Origin: Pseudomonas sp. B33.4
GTDB lineage: Bacteria; Pseudomonadota; Gammaproteobacteria; Pseudomonadales; Pseudomonadaceae
Assembly (NCBI RefSeq): GCF_034555375.1
Contig: NZ_CP140706.1
Span: forward strand, 5,447,001-5,511,000
Direction of reading: 5' to 3'
Length of the DNA stretch: 64,000 nt
Each line of letters begins with the position of its first letter. The first letter of the stretch is position 1. The notes beneath the pieces were generated by a model, which saw only the letters and a list, made by a program, of their open reading frames with translations, was not told the origin of the DNA and made no database searches. This document shows positions 26,952 through 37,699 of this stretch, in pieces. The position numbers and the translations under genes are program-made.

Positions 26952-27431
26952 TCAACGCGATCGCACAGCGCCGGTGTGCAAATCGGCCCAGATGTGGCCA
27001 TTGGCGTAACTGAGGAACTGCACATACACAGTGTCGTTGCGCAGCAGATCGATGATCACGCGGTATTGGGCCAGCGGATAAAACAGCGTCAGGGTCTTGC
27101 TCTTGTCGTCGTAGACCGGCTTTTTCAGGCTTTTGCTTTCGCCGTCGAAATTGACCAGCACTTGGGTGATCGTCGCGCCCTTGTTCAGGGATTTGCCTTT
27201 GAGGCGGATCATCAGCGGCGAGGTGACAGGAATCGGTTGCTGGTTGGACTGACGTTGCGCGCCCACCACTACGGCATAGTCGGTGACTTGCATGAGTTGC
27301 TGCTGCTCGGGTTCGGCATCGCGCACGGTCAGATCGTCCGGCGGCAGGAACTGGCTGTGCATCGGCGCGGCGGACAGCGGCAGACTGAGGATCAGTAAAA
27401 GCGCGGCGAGGCTGCGGATCAAGAGGCGCAT
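26952..27431 (-). CDS. Exported hypothetical protein
   Basis: 159 residues with a Sec signal peptide (MRLLIRSLAALLLILSLPLSAAP, cleavage near residue 22). The mature part has a strand-rich C-terminal half (PLMIRLKGKSL, VNFDGESKSL). No recognised family. The start at 27431 is set by the signal peptide; in-frame upstream codons run into a REP pair. Confidence 0.7.
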   Translation of the reverse strand: MRLLIRSLAALLLILSLPLSAAPMHSQFLPPDDLTVRDAEPEQQQLMQVTDYAVVVGAQRQSNQQPIPVTSPLMIRLKGKSLNKGATITQVLVNFDGESKSLKKPVYDDKSKTLTLFYPLAQYRVIIDLLRNDTVYVQFLSYANGHIWADLHTGAVRSR

Positions 27432-27488
27432 GACAAGCTCCGGGGGGGCGGGGCCGAGCACTCTAGCATGGGTATCACGCAAACAAAT

Positions 27489-27575
27489 GTAGGAGTGAGC
27501 CTGCTCGCGATTGCGGTCTGTCAGCAACGTTGATGTTGGCTGATACGACGCTATCGCGAGCAGGCTCACTCCTAC
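27489..27575. repeat. Inverted REP pair (GTAGGAGTGAGCCTGC family)
   Basis: Forward copy from 27489 (GTAGGAGTGAGCCTGCTCGC) and inverted copy ending at 27575, about 45 bases apart. Located between two same-strand genes. Confidence 0.9.
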
Positions 27576-27593
27576 AGGGGATGGTGCAGGGTC

Positions 27594-28151
27594 TTACATG
27601 CCTTTAACGGCAAAAATCCCGTTGGCGTTGCGCCAGTAGCCTTTGTAATCCATGCCATAACCGAAGATGTAACGGTCGATGCACGGCAGGCCGACGAAAT
27701 CGGCTTTGAGGTCAGGACGCGCTTTGCGGTCGTGATCCTTGTCGATCAGCACGGCGGTGTGCACTTTGCGCGCGCCAGCGTGTTTGCAGAAGTCGATGAT
27801 CGCGCCGAGGGTGTGACCTTCGTCGAGGATGTCGTCGATGATCAGCACGTCGCGGTCGATGAACGAGACTTCCGGCTTGGCCTTCCAGAACAGGTCGCCG
27901 CCGCTGGTTTCGTTGCGATAACGGGTCGCGTGCAGGTAGGACGCTTCCAGCGGGAATTGCAGATGCGTCAGCAGTTTGCCGGAGAAAATCAGCCCGCCGT
28001 TCATCACGCAGAACACTACCGGGTTGCTGTCGGCCAGTTGTTCGTTGATTTGTGCACCGACGCGGGCAATGGCGGCCTCGACTTCAGATTCGGTGTACAG
28101 GCAGTCAGCCTCTCGCATGATTTGACGGATATGCTCGAGATCAGCGGACAT
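27594..28151 (-). CDS. hpt: Hypoxanthine-guanine phosphoribosyltransferase
   Basis: 185 residues. PRPP-binding loop VLIIDDILDEGHTL (about 104-117) is diagnostic of a purine phosphoribosyltransferase; the FVGLPCIDRYIFGYGMDY region (about 159-176) matches hypoxanthine/guanine enzymes. It salvages hypoxanthine and guanine to IMP and GMP. Start at 28151; 17 further in-frame codons upstream lack conservation. Divergent from upp across a region holding a perfect 16-bp palindrome. Confidence 0.92.
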   Translation of the reverse strand: MSADLEHIRQIMREADCLYTESEVEAAIARVGAQINEQLADSNPVVFCVMNGGLIFSGKLLTHLQFPLEASYLHATRYRNETSGGDLFWKAKPEVSFIDRDVLIIDDILDEGHTLGAIIDFCKHAGARKVHTAVLIDKDHDRKARPDLKADFVGLPCIDRYIFGYGMDYKGYWRNANGIFAVKGM

Positions 28152-28253
28152 GGCGCTCTCCAGGGGGGAATGTGGGGGGGTATGGCTGCGAAAAGCGGGC
28201 AAAGGTACGCATCTCGCGAGGCCGAATCAAGCCTTTATGGACTAACGTACAGA

Positions 28254-28269
28254 ATGTCCTATAGGACAT
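28254..28269. promoter_or_regulatory. Perfect 16-bp palindrome in the hpt-upp divergent region
   Basis: ATGTCCTATAGGACAT is fully self-complementary and lies 56 bases before the upp start and 103 bases from the hpt start. Size and symmetry fit a dimeric regulator's operator (for example a GntR-type protein); no regulator is identified. Confidence 0.55.
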
Positions 28270-28325
28270 CACCCTCGGATAGATTAATCTAGGCCGGTTT
28301 TTTTGCCCGCCGCCGGAGTTTTTCC

Positions 28326-28964
28326 ATGCCCATCCTCGAGATCCGCCATCCGCTGATCCGTCATAAACTCGGCCTGATGCGCCGCGCCGATATCAGCACC
28401 AAGAACTTCCGTGAGCTTGCTCAGGAAGTCGGCGCCCTGTTGACCTATGAAGCTACAAAAGATTTGCCGCTGGAGTCCTACGATATTGCAGGCTGGTGCG
28501 GCACCGTGTCGGTCGAGAAGATCGCCGGCAAAAAGATCACCGTCGTGCCGATCCTGCGCGCCGGCATCGGCATGCTTGAAGGCGTGCTGAGCCTGATCCC
28601 GGGTGCCAAGGTTTCCGCTGTGGGTGTCGCCCGCAACGAAGAAACCCTGCAAGCGCACACCTATCTGGAAAAACTGGTTCCGGAAATCGACGAACGGTTG
28701 GCGATGATCATCGACCCGATGCTCGCCACCGGCAGTTCGATGGTTGCGACCATTGACCTGCTGAAGAAAGCCGGCTGCAAAGACATCCGCGCGATGGTGC
28801 TGGTGGCCGCGCCGGAAGGCATTGCTGCAGTAGAAAAAGCTCACCCGGACGTGACCATCTACACCGCGTCCATCGATGAGCGCTTGAACGAGCACGGTTA
28901 CATCATCCCTGGACTTGGCGACGCCGGTGACAAGATCTTCGGCACCAAGCAGAAGGACGCGTGA
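28326..28964 (+). CDS. upp: Uracil phosphoribosyltransferase
   Basis: 212 residues. PRPP-binding motif [13 protein letters not shown] (about 126-138) and the C-terminal uracil-binding [16 protein letters not shown] (about 193-208). Converts uracil and PRPP to UMP in pyrimidine salvage. GGAG lies upstream of the ATG. First gene of the upp-uraA operon. Confidence 0.95.
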   Translation: MPILEIRHPLIRHKLGLMRRADISTKNFRELAQEVGALLTYEATKDLPLESYDIAGWCGTVSVEKIAGKKITVVPILRAGIGMLEGVLSLIPGAKVSAVGVARNEETLQAHTYLEKLVPEIDERLAMIIDPMLATGSSMVATIDLLKKAGCKDIRAMVLVAAPEGIAAVEKAHPDVTIYTASIDERLNEHGYIIPGLGDAGDKIFGTKQKDA

Positions 28965-28966
28965 CC

Positions 28967-30241
28967 ATGCAGCAAGAGTTCAACGATCCGCTCTGGCGCA
29001 CGGTGCTGTCCGGCGCCCAGATGCTGTTCGTGGCTTTCGGCGCTTTGGTGCTGATGCCGCTGATCACGGGCCTGGACCCGAACGTGGCACTGTTTACCGC
29101 AGGTTTAGGGACGATCCTGTTCCAGATCGTCACCGGGCGTCAGGTGCCGGTGTTTCTGGCGTCGAGCTTCGCTTTCATCACCCCGATCATTCTCGCCAAG
29201 GGCCAGTTCGGCCTCGCCGCGACCATGGGCGGCGTGATGGCGGCCGGTTTCGTCTACACCTTCCTCGGCCTTGCCGTGAAGATCAAAGGTACGGGTTTTA
29301 TCGACCGCTTGCTGCCACCGGTGGTGATTGGTCCGGTGATCATTTCCATCGGCCTGGCCATGGCGCCGATTGCCGCGAACATGGCGATGGGCAAGGCCGG
29401 TGACGGTTCTGAACTGATCCATTACCAGACCGCGATGATGATCTCGATGCCAGCATTGCTGACCACGCTGATCGTGGCGGTGTTCGGCAAAGGCATCTTC
29501 CGTCTGGTGCCGATCATTTCCGGCGTACTGGTCGGTTTTGCCATGGCGTTCTATTTCGGCGTGGTCGACACCGCAAAGATTGCCGCGGCGCCATGGTTTG
29601 CGATTCCGCATTTCACCGCGCCGGAGTTCAACTGGCAGGCGATTCTGTTCATCGTTCCGGTGGCGCTGGCCCCGGCCATTGAGCACATCGGCGGCGTGAT
29701 TGCTGTGGGTAGCGTGACCGGTCGCGATTACCTGAAGAAGCCGGGCCTGCATCGCACCCTGCTCGGTGACGGCATTGCCACCACCGCTGCCGGCATGTTC
29801 GGTGGCCCGCCAAACACCACCTACGCCGAAGTGACTGGCGCAGTCATGCTGACCAAGAACTACAACCCGAAAATCATGACCTGGGCGGCGATCTTCGCCA
29901 TCAGCCTAGCGTTCATCGGCAAGTTCGGCGCGCTGCTGCAAAGCATTCCGGTGCCGGTGATGGGCGGGATTCTGTGCCTGTTGTTCGGTTCGATCGCGGC
30001 GGTGGGCATGAACACCCTGATCCGTCACAAGATCGATCTGGGCGAGGCGCGCAATCTGGTGATTGTCTCGGTGACGTTGGTGTTCGGGATTGGCGGTGTG
30101 CTGGTCGGCACCGGTACCGGTCCGGACGACTTCGGCCTCAAAGGCATCGCGCTGTGCGCGGTGGTGGCGATTGCGCTGAACCTGATTCTGCCGGGCAATG
30201 ATGGCTGGAAGAACAAGAAGGCGGATGAGCCGCTGATCTGA
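28967..30241 (+). CDS. uraA: Uracil permease (NCS2 family)
   Basis: 424 residues, about fourteen membrane segments of the NCS2/UraA type. Motifs: PVFLASSFAFITP (about 60-72), ALAPAIEHIGGVIAVG (about 224-239, substrate-site Glu), PNTTYAEVTGAV (about 278-289). Imports uracil by proton symport, partnering Upp. ATG at 28967 is 9 bases after AAGGA; a GTG at 28961 overlapping the upp stop is too close to that site. Confidence 0.93.
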   Translation: MQQEFNDPLWRTVLSGAQMLFVAFGALVLMPLITGLDPNVALFTAGLGTILFQIVTGRQVPVFLASSFAFITPIILAKGQFGLAATMGGVMAAGFVYTFLGLAVKIKGTGFIDRLLPPVVIGPVIISIGLAMAPIAANMAMGKAGDGSELIHYQTAMMISMPALLTTLIVAVFGKGIFRLVPIISGVLVGFAMAFYFGVVDTAKIAAAPWFAIPHFTAPEFNWQAILFIVPVALAPAIEHIGGVIAVGSVTGRDYLKKPGLHRTLLGDGIATTAAGMFGGPPNTTYAEVTGAVMLTKNYNPKIMTWAAIFAISLAFIGKFGALLQSIPVPVMGGILCLLFGSIAAVGMNTLIRHKIDLGEARNLVIVSVTLVFGIGGVLVGTGTGPDDFGLKGIALCAVVAIALNLILPGNDGWKNKKADEPLI

Positions 30242-30266
30242 ACCTTCAGATCGTCGCTGCCTGAAA

Positions 30267-30338
30267 GATAGCTTTCGCGAGCAGGCTCGCTCCCACATTG
30301 GAATGCATTCAAATGTGGGAGCGAGCCTGCTCCGGGCG
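30267..30338. repeat. Inverted REP pair (GGGAGCGAGCCTGCTCGCGA variant)
   Basis: Left copy TTCGCGAGCAGGCTCGCTCC (30274 onward) and right copy GTGGGAGCGAGCCTGCTCC (30315 onward) flank TTGGAATGCATTCAAAT, which is itself close to palindromic. Between convergent uraA and hemH. Confidence 0.88.
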
Positions 30339-30363
30339 GCGTTCCGACGAAGCTTTTGGCTTT

Positions 30364-31389
30364 TTAAAGGGCCAGCGGCGCTCTTTCGCAGAGGGTCGCC
30401 AACGCCTTCGCCCATTGCCGGTCATCATTCAGGCACGGCACCAGCACCAACTCCTCGCCCCCCGCTTCGCGGAACTGCTCCTTGCCGCGATCACCAATCT
30501 CTTCCAGCGTCTCGATGCAATCGGCGACAAACGCCGGGCACATCACTAGAATCTTCTTCACGCCACTTTTCGCCAGCTCATCCAGGCGCGCCTCAGTGTA
30601 CGGTTCGATCCACTTCGCCCGGCCCAGACGCGACTGAAACGACACCGACCATTTGCCATCCGGCAGGCCCATGCGCTCGGCGAACAACGCTGCGGTACGC
30701 AGACATTGCGCGCGATAACAGGTGGCCAATACCGCAGGCGAGGCGTTCTTGCAGCAGTCTTCATTCTTGAAGCAATGATTACCGGTCGGATCGAGTTTGG
30801 TCAGGTGCCGCTCAGGCAAACCGTGGAAGCTCAGCAGCAAGTGGTCGTAATCCTGTTGCAGATGCGGCCTGGCGCTTACGACCAGCGCGTCGAGGTATTC
30901 CGGCTGATCGTAGAACGGCTGCAGCACCGACAGTTGCACGTTGAGTTTCTTTTCGCGGATCACCCGCTTGGCTTCTTCAATCACCGTCGTGGTGGTGCTG
31001 TCGGCGAACTGTGGATACAGCGGCGCCAGCGTGATGCGTTGGTGACCTGCCGCGACCAGTTTCAGCAAACAGGTTTCTATCGACGGTTCGCCGTAGCGCA
31101 TCGCCAGTTCCACCGGGCCGTGGGTCCACTGCGCGGTCATCTGCTGTTGCAGGCGACGGCTGAGCACCACCAGCGGCGAACCCTCATCCCACCAGATCGA
31201 CGCATAGGCGTGGGCCGATTGCTCCGGGCGCTTGATCAGGATCAGCGACACCAGCAGACGCCGCACCGGCCATGGCAGGTCGATCACGTAAGGGTCCATC
31301 AGGAATTGATTGAGGTAGCTGCGCACATCGGCCACAGAAGTCGAGGCCGGGGAACCCAGGTTGACCAGAAGCAAAGCGTGATCGGTCAT
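30364..31389 (-). CDS. hemH: Ferrochelatase
   Basis: 341 residues. N-terminal [11 protein letters not shown] (about 6-16), the catalytic His region [12 protein letters not shown] (about 185-196) and the late ferrochelatase [14 protein letters not shown] (about 276-289). Inserts Fe2+ into protoporphyrin IX to make haem. Followed upstream by the TIGR01777 gene 13 bases away, so the two form one unit. Confidence 0.94.
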   Translation of the reverse strand: MTDHALLLVNLGSPASTSVADVRSYLNQFLMDPYVIDLPWPVRRLLVSLILIKRPEQSAHAYASIWWDEGSPLVVLSRRLQQQMTAQWTHGPVELAMRYGEPSIETCLLKLVAAGHQRITLAPLYPQFADSTTTTVIEEAKRVIREKKLNVQLSVLQPFYDQPEYLDALVVSARPHLQQDYDHLLLSFHGLPERHLTKLDPTGNHCFKNEDCCKNASPAVLATCYRAQCLRTAALFAERMGLPDGKWSVSFQSRLGRAKWIEPYTEARLDELAKSGVKKILVMCPAFVADCIETLEEIGDRGKEQFREAGGEELVLVPCLNDDRQWAKALATLCERAPLAL

Positions 31390-31402
31390 GCAACGTCCTA
31401 TT

Positions 31403-32305
31403 TCAGAGGCGGCCGGAGAGATCGTCCAGGGCCGCGCGTAAATCCGTGAACTGGAAAGTGAAACCCGCTTCCAGCAAGCGTGCCGGCAGAGCCTTCTGGC
31501 CGCCGAGCAACAACAAAGACATCTCGCCGAGGCCGACCTTCAGTGCCAGCGTAGGCATCGGCATGAACGCAGGGCGGTGTAAAACGCTGCCCAGCGTCTT
31601 GGCAAATTCGCGATTGCGCACCGGTTGCGGCGCGCAGGCATTATAAGGACCAGTGGCCTGCTCGCGGTGCAGAAGAAAATCAATCAGGGCGATTTGATCG
31701 TTGATATGAATCCACGGCATCCACTGCCGGCCATTGCCCAAAGGCCCGCCCAGCCCAAGCTTGAACGGCAGCAACAACCGCGACAAAAAGCCGCCCTCGG
31801 CCGACAGCACCAGACCGGTTCGCACCAGCACCACGCGGATACCCAGCGATTCGGCACGCAATGCGGTTTCTTCCCAGGCGATGCACAACTGGCTGGCGAA
31901 GTCGTCGATCACTGGCGGCGATTCTTCGGTCAACTCGCGCTCACCGCCGTCGCCATACCAGCCGATCGCCGATCCGGAAATCAGCAGCGCCGGTTTCTGT
32001 GTGCGGGTGTCGAGCCACGCCAACAGGGTTTCGGTGAGCTTGATGCGGCTGCTCCACAGCAACGCTTTGCGTCGATGGGTCCACGGCCGATCGGCAATCG
32101 GCGCGCCGGCCAGATTGACGATCGCGTCGACAGGCTCTTCGCCAATATCTTCCAGACGCGCAATGCCACGCACCTGCGCACCACAGATGTTCGCGACTTT
32201 TTCCGGTTTGCGGCTCCACACCGTCAGGCGATGGCCCTGCCCCAACCAGTGTCGGCAGAGCTGACGTCCTATCAAACCAGTACCGCCGGTCAGCAATATG
32301 TGCAT
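31403..32305 (-). CDS. TIGR01777 family NAD-dependent epimerase-like protein (YfcH type)
   Basis: 300 residues. N-terminal Rossmann motif [14 protein letters not shown] (about 3-16) with SDR-type [13 protein letters not shown] (about 62-74) and [10 protein letters not shown] (about 110-119, catalytic Tyr region), plus a C-terminal DUF1731 extension ([14 protein letters not shown]). The enzyme's substrate is unknown. Upstream of hemH in the same unit; the upstream intergenic stretch to 32503 is divergent and carries TTGTACA boxes. Confidence 0.88.
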   Translation of the reverse strand: MHILLTGGTGLIGRQLCRHWLGQGHRLTVWSRKPEKVANICGAQVRGIARLEDIGEEPVDAIVNLAGAPIADRPWTHRRKALLWSSRIKLTETLLAWLDTRTQKPALLISGSAIGWYGDGGERELTEESPPVIDDFASQLCIAWEETALRAESLGIRVVLVRTGLVLSAEGGFLSRLLLPFKLGLGGPLGNGRQWMPWIHINDQIALIDFLLHREQATGPYNACAPQPVRNREFAKTLGSVLHRPAFMPMPTLALKVGLGEMSLLLLGGQKALPARLLEAGFTFQFTDLRAALDDLSGRL

Positions 32306-32427
32306 GACATCTTCCTCGCGTGGCGTTTAACCCGGATCACTAGTCTATTTTTATAAGCAGGGATCTTTTCTATCGGGCAGGCTCTATTGTTTAACCATAG
32401 GCCAAGCTGTCAGAACGAGAACGCTAG

Positions 32428-33701
<1,274 letters not shown>

Positions 33702-33708
33702 AGATCCT

Positions 33709-33796
33709 GTAGGAGTGAGCCTGCTCGCGATAGCGTCGTATCAGTCAGCATCAATGTTGCTGACATACCGCAATCGCGAGCAGGCTCACTCCTACA
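33709..33796. repeat. Inverted REP pair (GTAGGAGTGAGCCTGC family)
   Basis: Forward copy from 33709 and inverted copy ending at 33795. It separates the two putative light-regulated units. Confidence 0.9.
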
Positions 33797-33819
33797 GTGA
33801 ACTGCGTTCAATCAAAAAA

Positions 33820-33894
33820 GTTATACAAATGATTTGACTTGTACACCCATGAATCTATGCTGAAGAAAGTTGTACAGAGATAAACCTCTGTATA
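33820..33894 (+). promoter_or_regulatory. Promoter and putative LitR/CarH-type operators before the MerR-photolyase operon
   Basis: TTATACA (33821-33827) and TTGTACA (33839-33845) start exactly 18 bases apart, as in the promoter at 32430. A second TTGTACA is at 33870-33876 and CTGTATA at 33888-33894. TTGACT (33834-33839), 16 bases and TATGCT (33856-33861) form a credible sigma-70 promoter covered by the boxes. The regulator is most likely the MerR protein encoded second in the operon (inference). Confidence 0.65.
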
Positions 33895-33914
33895 GGTATA
33901 GATCCGAGGTGCCC

Positions 33915-34877
33915 ATGTCTGATCCTTGCGTAGCCAAACCAAAAATCGCCATCAGCGCCTGTCTGCTCGGTGCCGAGGTGCGCTACAACGGTGGGCACAA
34001 GGAATCTCGGCTGTGCAGCCGCACCCTCACCGAGCATTTCGATTTCGTCCCGGTGTGTCCGGAGGTCGCAATCGGCCTGGGCATTCCCCGCGAGCCGATC
34101 CGCCTCGTCGGTGATCCAGAACATCCTGAAGCCATCGGCACGGTAAATCCGGCGATCAACGTCACCCGGCCATTGGCCGAATATGGCGAGCAAATGGCCG
34201 CCGAACTGGATGACATCTGCGGCTACATCTTCATGCAGCAATCGCCGTCCTGTGGTCTGGAACGGGTCAAGGTCTACCACGCCAACGGCGCCCCGGTGAA
34301 CGGCGGCGGACGCGGGATCTACGCCCAGGAGTTCTGCGCCCGTCATCCGGATCTGCCCGTGGAAGAAGCCGGTCGCCTCAACGATCCAGTGTTGCGCGAG
34401 AATTTCATCACCCGCGTATTCGCCTATAGCGAATGGCAACAAGTCATCGCCCGAGGCTTGAGCCGCCGCACGCTCACCGAATTCCATTCGCGCTACAAAT
34501 ACTTGCTGATGGCGCACAACCCGCTGCAATACAAAACACTGGGCAAACTGCTCGGCAACATGGCGCACAGCGATCCCGCCGAACTCGGCCCGCACTACTT
34601 CAGCGAACTGATGGCGGCGTTGAAAAAATGCGCCACGCGCGGCACCCACTGCAACGTGCTGCTGCATATCAGCGGTTATCTGAAACAAGTGATCAGCGCC
34701 GAAGACAAACAGGAAATGGTCCACGTCATCAGCCAATACCGCCTCGGCATTGTGCCCTTGGTGGTGCCGTTGACGCTGCTCAAGCATCACTTTCGCCTCC
34801 ATCCGGACCCGTACATCGCGCAACAGGTTTACCTGCAACCGCACCCGGAAAACCTCAGTCTGCGAAACGCCATCTAA
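33915..34877 (+). CDS. DUF523 plus DUF1722 protein (YbgA-like fusion)
   Basis: 320 residues. N-terminal DUF523 (about 8-150) with CLLGAEVRYNGGHK, FVPVCPEVAIGLGIPRE and QQSPSCGLERVKVY; conserved Cys occur in ISACLLG, PVCPEV and SPSCG. C-terminal DUF1722 (about 195-310; SRYKYLLMAHNPLQYKTLG). The fusion is common in proteobacterial photolyase operons but its reaction is unknown; the Cys pattern suggests metal or nucleophile chemistry (inference). Its stop overlaps the MerR start (TAATG). Confidence 0.88.
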   Translation: MSDPCVAKPKIAISACLLGAEVRYNGGHKESRLCSRTLTEHFDFVPVCPEVAIGLGIPREPIRLVGDPEHPEAIGTVNPAINVTRPLAEYGEQMAAELDDICGYIFMQQSPSCGLERVKVYHANGAPVNGGGRGIYAQEFCARHPDLPVEEAGRLNDPVLRENFITRVFAYSEWQQVIARGLSRRTLTEFHSRYKYLLMAHNPLQYKTLGKLLGNMAHSDPAELGPHYFSELMAALKKCATRGTHCNVLLHISGYLKQVISAEDKQEMVHVISQYRLGIVPLVVPLTLLKHHFRLHPDPYIAQQVYLQPHPENLSLRNAI

Positions 34878-35818
34878 TGAACGACAAACTCGATAGCAGT
34901 GCCCAGGAAGACCTTGGCGCTGATTTTAAAAAAGCCCTCGACGAAGGCTGGCTGCCGATTCGCGAAGTCGCGCGGCAGACTGGCGTCAACGCCATCACCC
35001 TGCGGGCATGGGAACGCCGCTACGGGCTAGTGGTCCCGCAACGCACGCCGAAGGGGCACCGGCTCTACTCGGCCGAACATGTGCAGCGAATTCTGACCAT
35101 CCTCACCTGGCTCAACCGTGGCGTGGCAGTCAGTCAGGTCAAACCACTGCTCGACACGCCACTGGCGTTCAGCGAATCGGTGGAAAACGACTGGCAACGC
35201 TTGCGCCAGACGTTGCTGACCGCCGTCACGCAACTCAGTGAACGCAGCCTCGATGACAGCGTCAATCAGGCCATGGCCCTCTATCCGCCACGCACGTTGT
35301 GCGAGCAATTGCTGATGCCGCTGCTGGCTGAACTGGAGCAGCGCTGGCAGGGCCAATTCGGCGCGCAGATGGAGCGGGTGTTTTTTTACTCGTGGTTACG
35401 CAGCAAATTCGGCGCACGCATCTACCATAACAATCGTCAGTTAAATGCTGCCCCGCTGTTGTTGATCAATCATTCCGACCTGCCACTGGAACCTCACCTG
35501 TGGCTATGCGCGTGGCTGATCAGCAGCGCCGATTGCCCGGTGCAAGTATTGGACTGGCCGTTGCCGGCCGGTGAATTGGCACTGGCCGTGGAACACCTGC
35601 AAGCCCGTGGCGTACTGCTGTATTCCAGCAAAGCCATGAACCTTGCGCAGTTGCCGAAACTATTGAACGGAGTCAGTTGCCCAAAAATGCTGGTCGGACC
35701 AACGGTATGCATCCACCACGCCGAGTTGTCCGTAAGAACTTCCGAGATTGTTGATTTGTTCCTGGCTGAAGATCCGCTGATGGCGCACCAGGTACTCGTT
35801 CAGCGTGGGCTGATTTAA
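34877..35818 (+). CDS. MerR-family regulator, LitR/CarH-like (class II)
   Basis: 313 residues. N-terminal MerR winged helix (about 25-95; LPIREVARQTGVNAITLRAW, RYGLVVPQRTPKGHRLY). The middle and C-terminal parts follow the CarH/LitR layout of a helical linker and a Rossmann-like domain, but I do not see the E/DxHxxG cobalamin-binding motif, so it fits class II LitR, which lacks B12. From memory such regulators in P. putida act with a LOV photoreceptor. Predicted autoregulator of this operon. Joined to neighbours by TAATG overlaps. Confidence 0.82.
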   Translation: MNDKLDSSAQEDLGADFKKALDEGWLPIREVARQTGVNAITLRAWERRYGLVVPQRTPKGHRLYSAEHVQRILTILTWLNRGVAVSQVKPLLDTPLAFSESVENDWQRLRQTLLTAVTQLSERSLDDSVNQAMALYPPRTLCEQLLMPLLAELEQRWQGQFGAQMERVFFYSWLRSKFGARIYHNNRQLNAAPLLLINHSDLPLEPHLWLCAWLISSADCPVQVLDWPLPAGELALAVEHLQARGVLLYSSKAMNLAQLPKLLNGVSCPKMLVGPTVCIHHAELSVRTSEIVDLFLAEDPLMAHQVLVQRGLI

Positions 35819-37284
35819 TGGACGCAGTGAGTTCCGACATGCAATTGATCTGGCTGCGCAGCGACTTGCGCCTACATGACAACACCGCCCTCGCGGCCGC
35901 CGCAGCGCGCGGCCCGACGGTCGCGGTGTACCTGTTGAGCCCGCAACAGTGGCTGGAACATGACGACGCCCCCTGCAAGGTCGATTTCTGGCTGCGCAAT
36001 CTCAGTGAACTGAGCAACAGCCTCGCCGCGTTGAACATTCCGTTGTTGATCCGCACCGCAGCGCACTGGGATCAGGCCCCGGCGGAGCTGCTCGAACTGT
36101 GTCGGCAATTGAACATCGAAGCCGTGCACGTCAACGAAGAGTACGGCGTCCACGAAAGCCGTCGCGACGCAGCGGTGGCCGAAACACTGAAGGCCGAGGG
36201 CATCACCTTTCACAGCCATCTCGACCAGTTGCTGTTCAAACCCGGCACTGTGCTGACCAAGACCGACAGCTATTTCAAGGTGTTCAGCCAGTTCCGCAAA
36301 GTCTGTTACGAACGTCTGCACCGCTCGATGCCCGCCCTGATCAAGGCGCCCGGCAAACAAAGCGCATTGCAGATCGACAGCGACCCGATTCCCGACTCCG
36401 TCAAAGGCTTCGCCACACCGAGCCAATCCCTGCGCGATCTGTGGCCCGCCGGCGAACAGGAAGCCCGGCGCCGTCTCGACACCTTCACCGACGCGCAGAT
36501 CGACTACTACCAGAGCGAACGCGACTTCCCGGCCAAACCTGGCACCAGCCAGCTCTCGGCGTATCTGGCGGCGGGTGTGATTTCGCCGCGCCAGTGCCTG
36601 CACGCCGCCCTGCAAAGCAATCAAGGCGAGTTCGAAAGCGGCAAGGTCGGTGCGGTCACCTGGATCAACGAGTTGCTGTGGCGCGAGTTCTATAAACATA
36701 TTCTGGTCGGCTATCCACGGGTCTCCCGGCACCGCGCCTTTCGCCCGGAAACCGAAGCGCTGGCCTGGCGTGATGCGCCGGACGAACTCGCCGCCTGGCA
36801 AGAGGCGCGCACCGGTCTGCCGATCATTGACGCGGCCATGCGCCAATTGTTGGAAACCGGCTGGATGCACAATCGCCTGCGCATGGTCGTGGCGATGTTC
36901 CTGACGAAAAACCTGTTGATCGACTGGCGCGAAGGCGAACGCTTTTTCATGCGTCACCTGATCGACGGGGATCTTGCGGCGAACAACGGTGGCTGGCAGT
37001 GGAGCTCTTCGACCGGCACCGACTCGGCGCCTTATTTCCGCATCTTCAATCCACTGAGCCAGTCGGAAAAATTCGACAGCGAAGGCCTGTTCATCAAGCA
37101 CTGGTTGCCGGAACTGGCCGACCTCAACAAAAAAGAATTGCACAACCCGGCCAACCTCGGTGGTTTGTTCGGTGCGGTGGATTATCCGTCGCCGATCGTC
37201 AACCTCAGTGACTCACGCCAACGGGCACTGGCAGCCTTCAAGAACCTGCCTGCGCGTACGTCTTCAGGAGGCGATGATGAGTGA
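35818..37284 (+). CDS. phrB: Deoxyribodipyrimidine photolyase (class I CPD)
   Basis: 488 residues. N-terminal DNA photolyase antenna domain (LIWLRSDLRLHDNTAL, about 9-24), FAD domain with KPGTSQLSAYLAAGVISPR (about 239-257), WINELLWREFYKHI (about 281-294), and the conserved GGWQWSSSTGTDSAPYFR (about 392-409). It repairs cyclobutane pyrimidine dimers with blue light. Flanked by the MerR gene (1-base overlap) and the NTF2-like gene (8-base overlap). Confidence 0.95.
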   Translation: MDAVSSDMQLIWLRSDLRLHDNTALAAAAARGPTVAVYLLSPQQWLEHDDAPCKVDFWLRNLSELSNSLAALNIPLLIRTAAHWDQAPAELLELCRQLNIEAVHVNEEYGVHESRRDAAVAETLKAEGITFHSHLDQLLFKPGTVLTKTDSYFKVFSQFRKVCYERLHRSMPALIKAPGKQSALQIDSDPIPDSVKGFATPSQSLRDLWPAGEQEARRRLDTFTDAQIDYYQSERDFPAKPGTSQLSAYLAAGVISPRQCLHAALQSNQGEFESGKVGAVTWINELLWREFYKHILVGYPRVSRHRAFRPETEALAWRDAPDELAAWQEARTGLPIIDAAMRQLLETGWMHNRLRMVVAMFLTKNLLIDWREGERFFMRHLIDGDLAANNGGWQWSSSTGTDSAPYFRIFNPLSQSEKFDSEGLFIKHWLPELADLNKKELHNPANLGGLFGAVDYPSPIVNLSDSRQRALAAFKNLPARTSSGGDDE

Positions 37285-37699
37285 ATTCCTGCGCCGCTTC
37301 GCCCGGCAGTTTTCAGCGTTGAACAAAGACAACCTGCAAAGCCTGGGCAAGCTGTACAGCGATGACATTCACTTCACCGACCCGTTGCACGAGGTTCAGG
37401 GGCTGGCGCAGCTACGCGACTATTTCGGCGAGTTGTACGCCAACGTCAGTGAACTGCGCTTCGACTTTCATGGTTTCGACCAGATCGGCGACTGCGAAGG
37501 CTACTTGCGCTGGGTCATGAGTTATCGCCATCCGCGCCTGGCGGGCGGCCGTGTGATTCGCGTCAGCGGTTGCTCGCACTTGCTGTGGCACGACAAGGTT
37601 TATCGCCACCGGGATTATTTCGATGCCGGGGCGCTGCTGTATGAACATTTGCCAGTATTGGGCCGGGTCATCGCCTGGCTGAAAAGGAGAATGGGATGA
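37277..37699 (+). CDS. NTF2/SnoaL-like small protein
   Basis: 140 residues with the cone-shaped NTF2-like fold pattern (LYSDDIHFTDPLHEVQGLAQL, about 27-47; key Asp30, Asp36; later ending WHDKVYRHRDYFDAGALLYE). Family members act as isomerases, hydrolases or binding proteins, so activity is open. Start at 37277 is chosen for AGGAGG (37266-37271) five bases away; a tandem ATG at 37274 is too close. Overlaps phr by 8 bases and the SDR gene by 4. Confidence 0.82.
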   Translation: MSEFLRRFARQFSALNKDNLQSLGKLYSDDIHFTDPLHEVQGLAQLRDYFGELYANVSELRFDFHGFDQIGDCEGYLRWVMSYRHPRLAGGRVIRVSGCSHLLWHDKVYRHRDYFDAGALLYEHLPVLGRVIAWLKRRMG

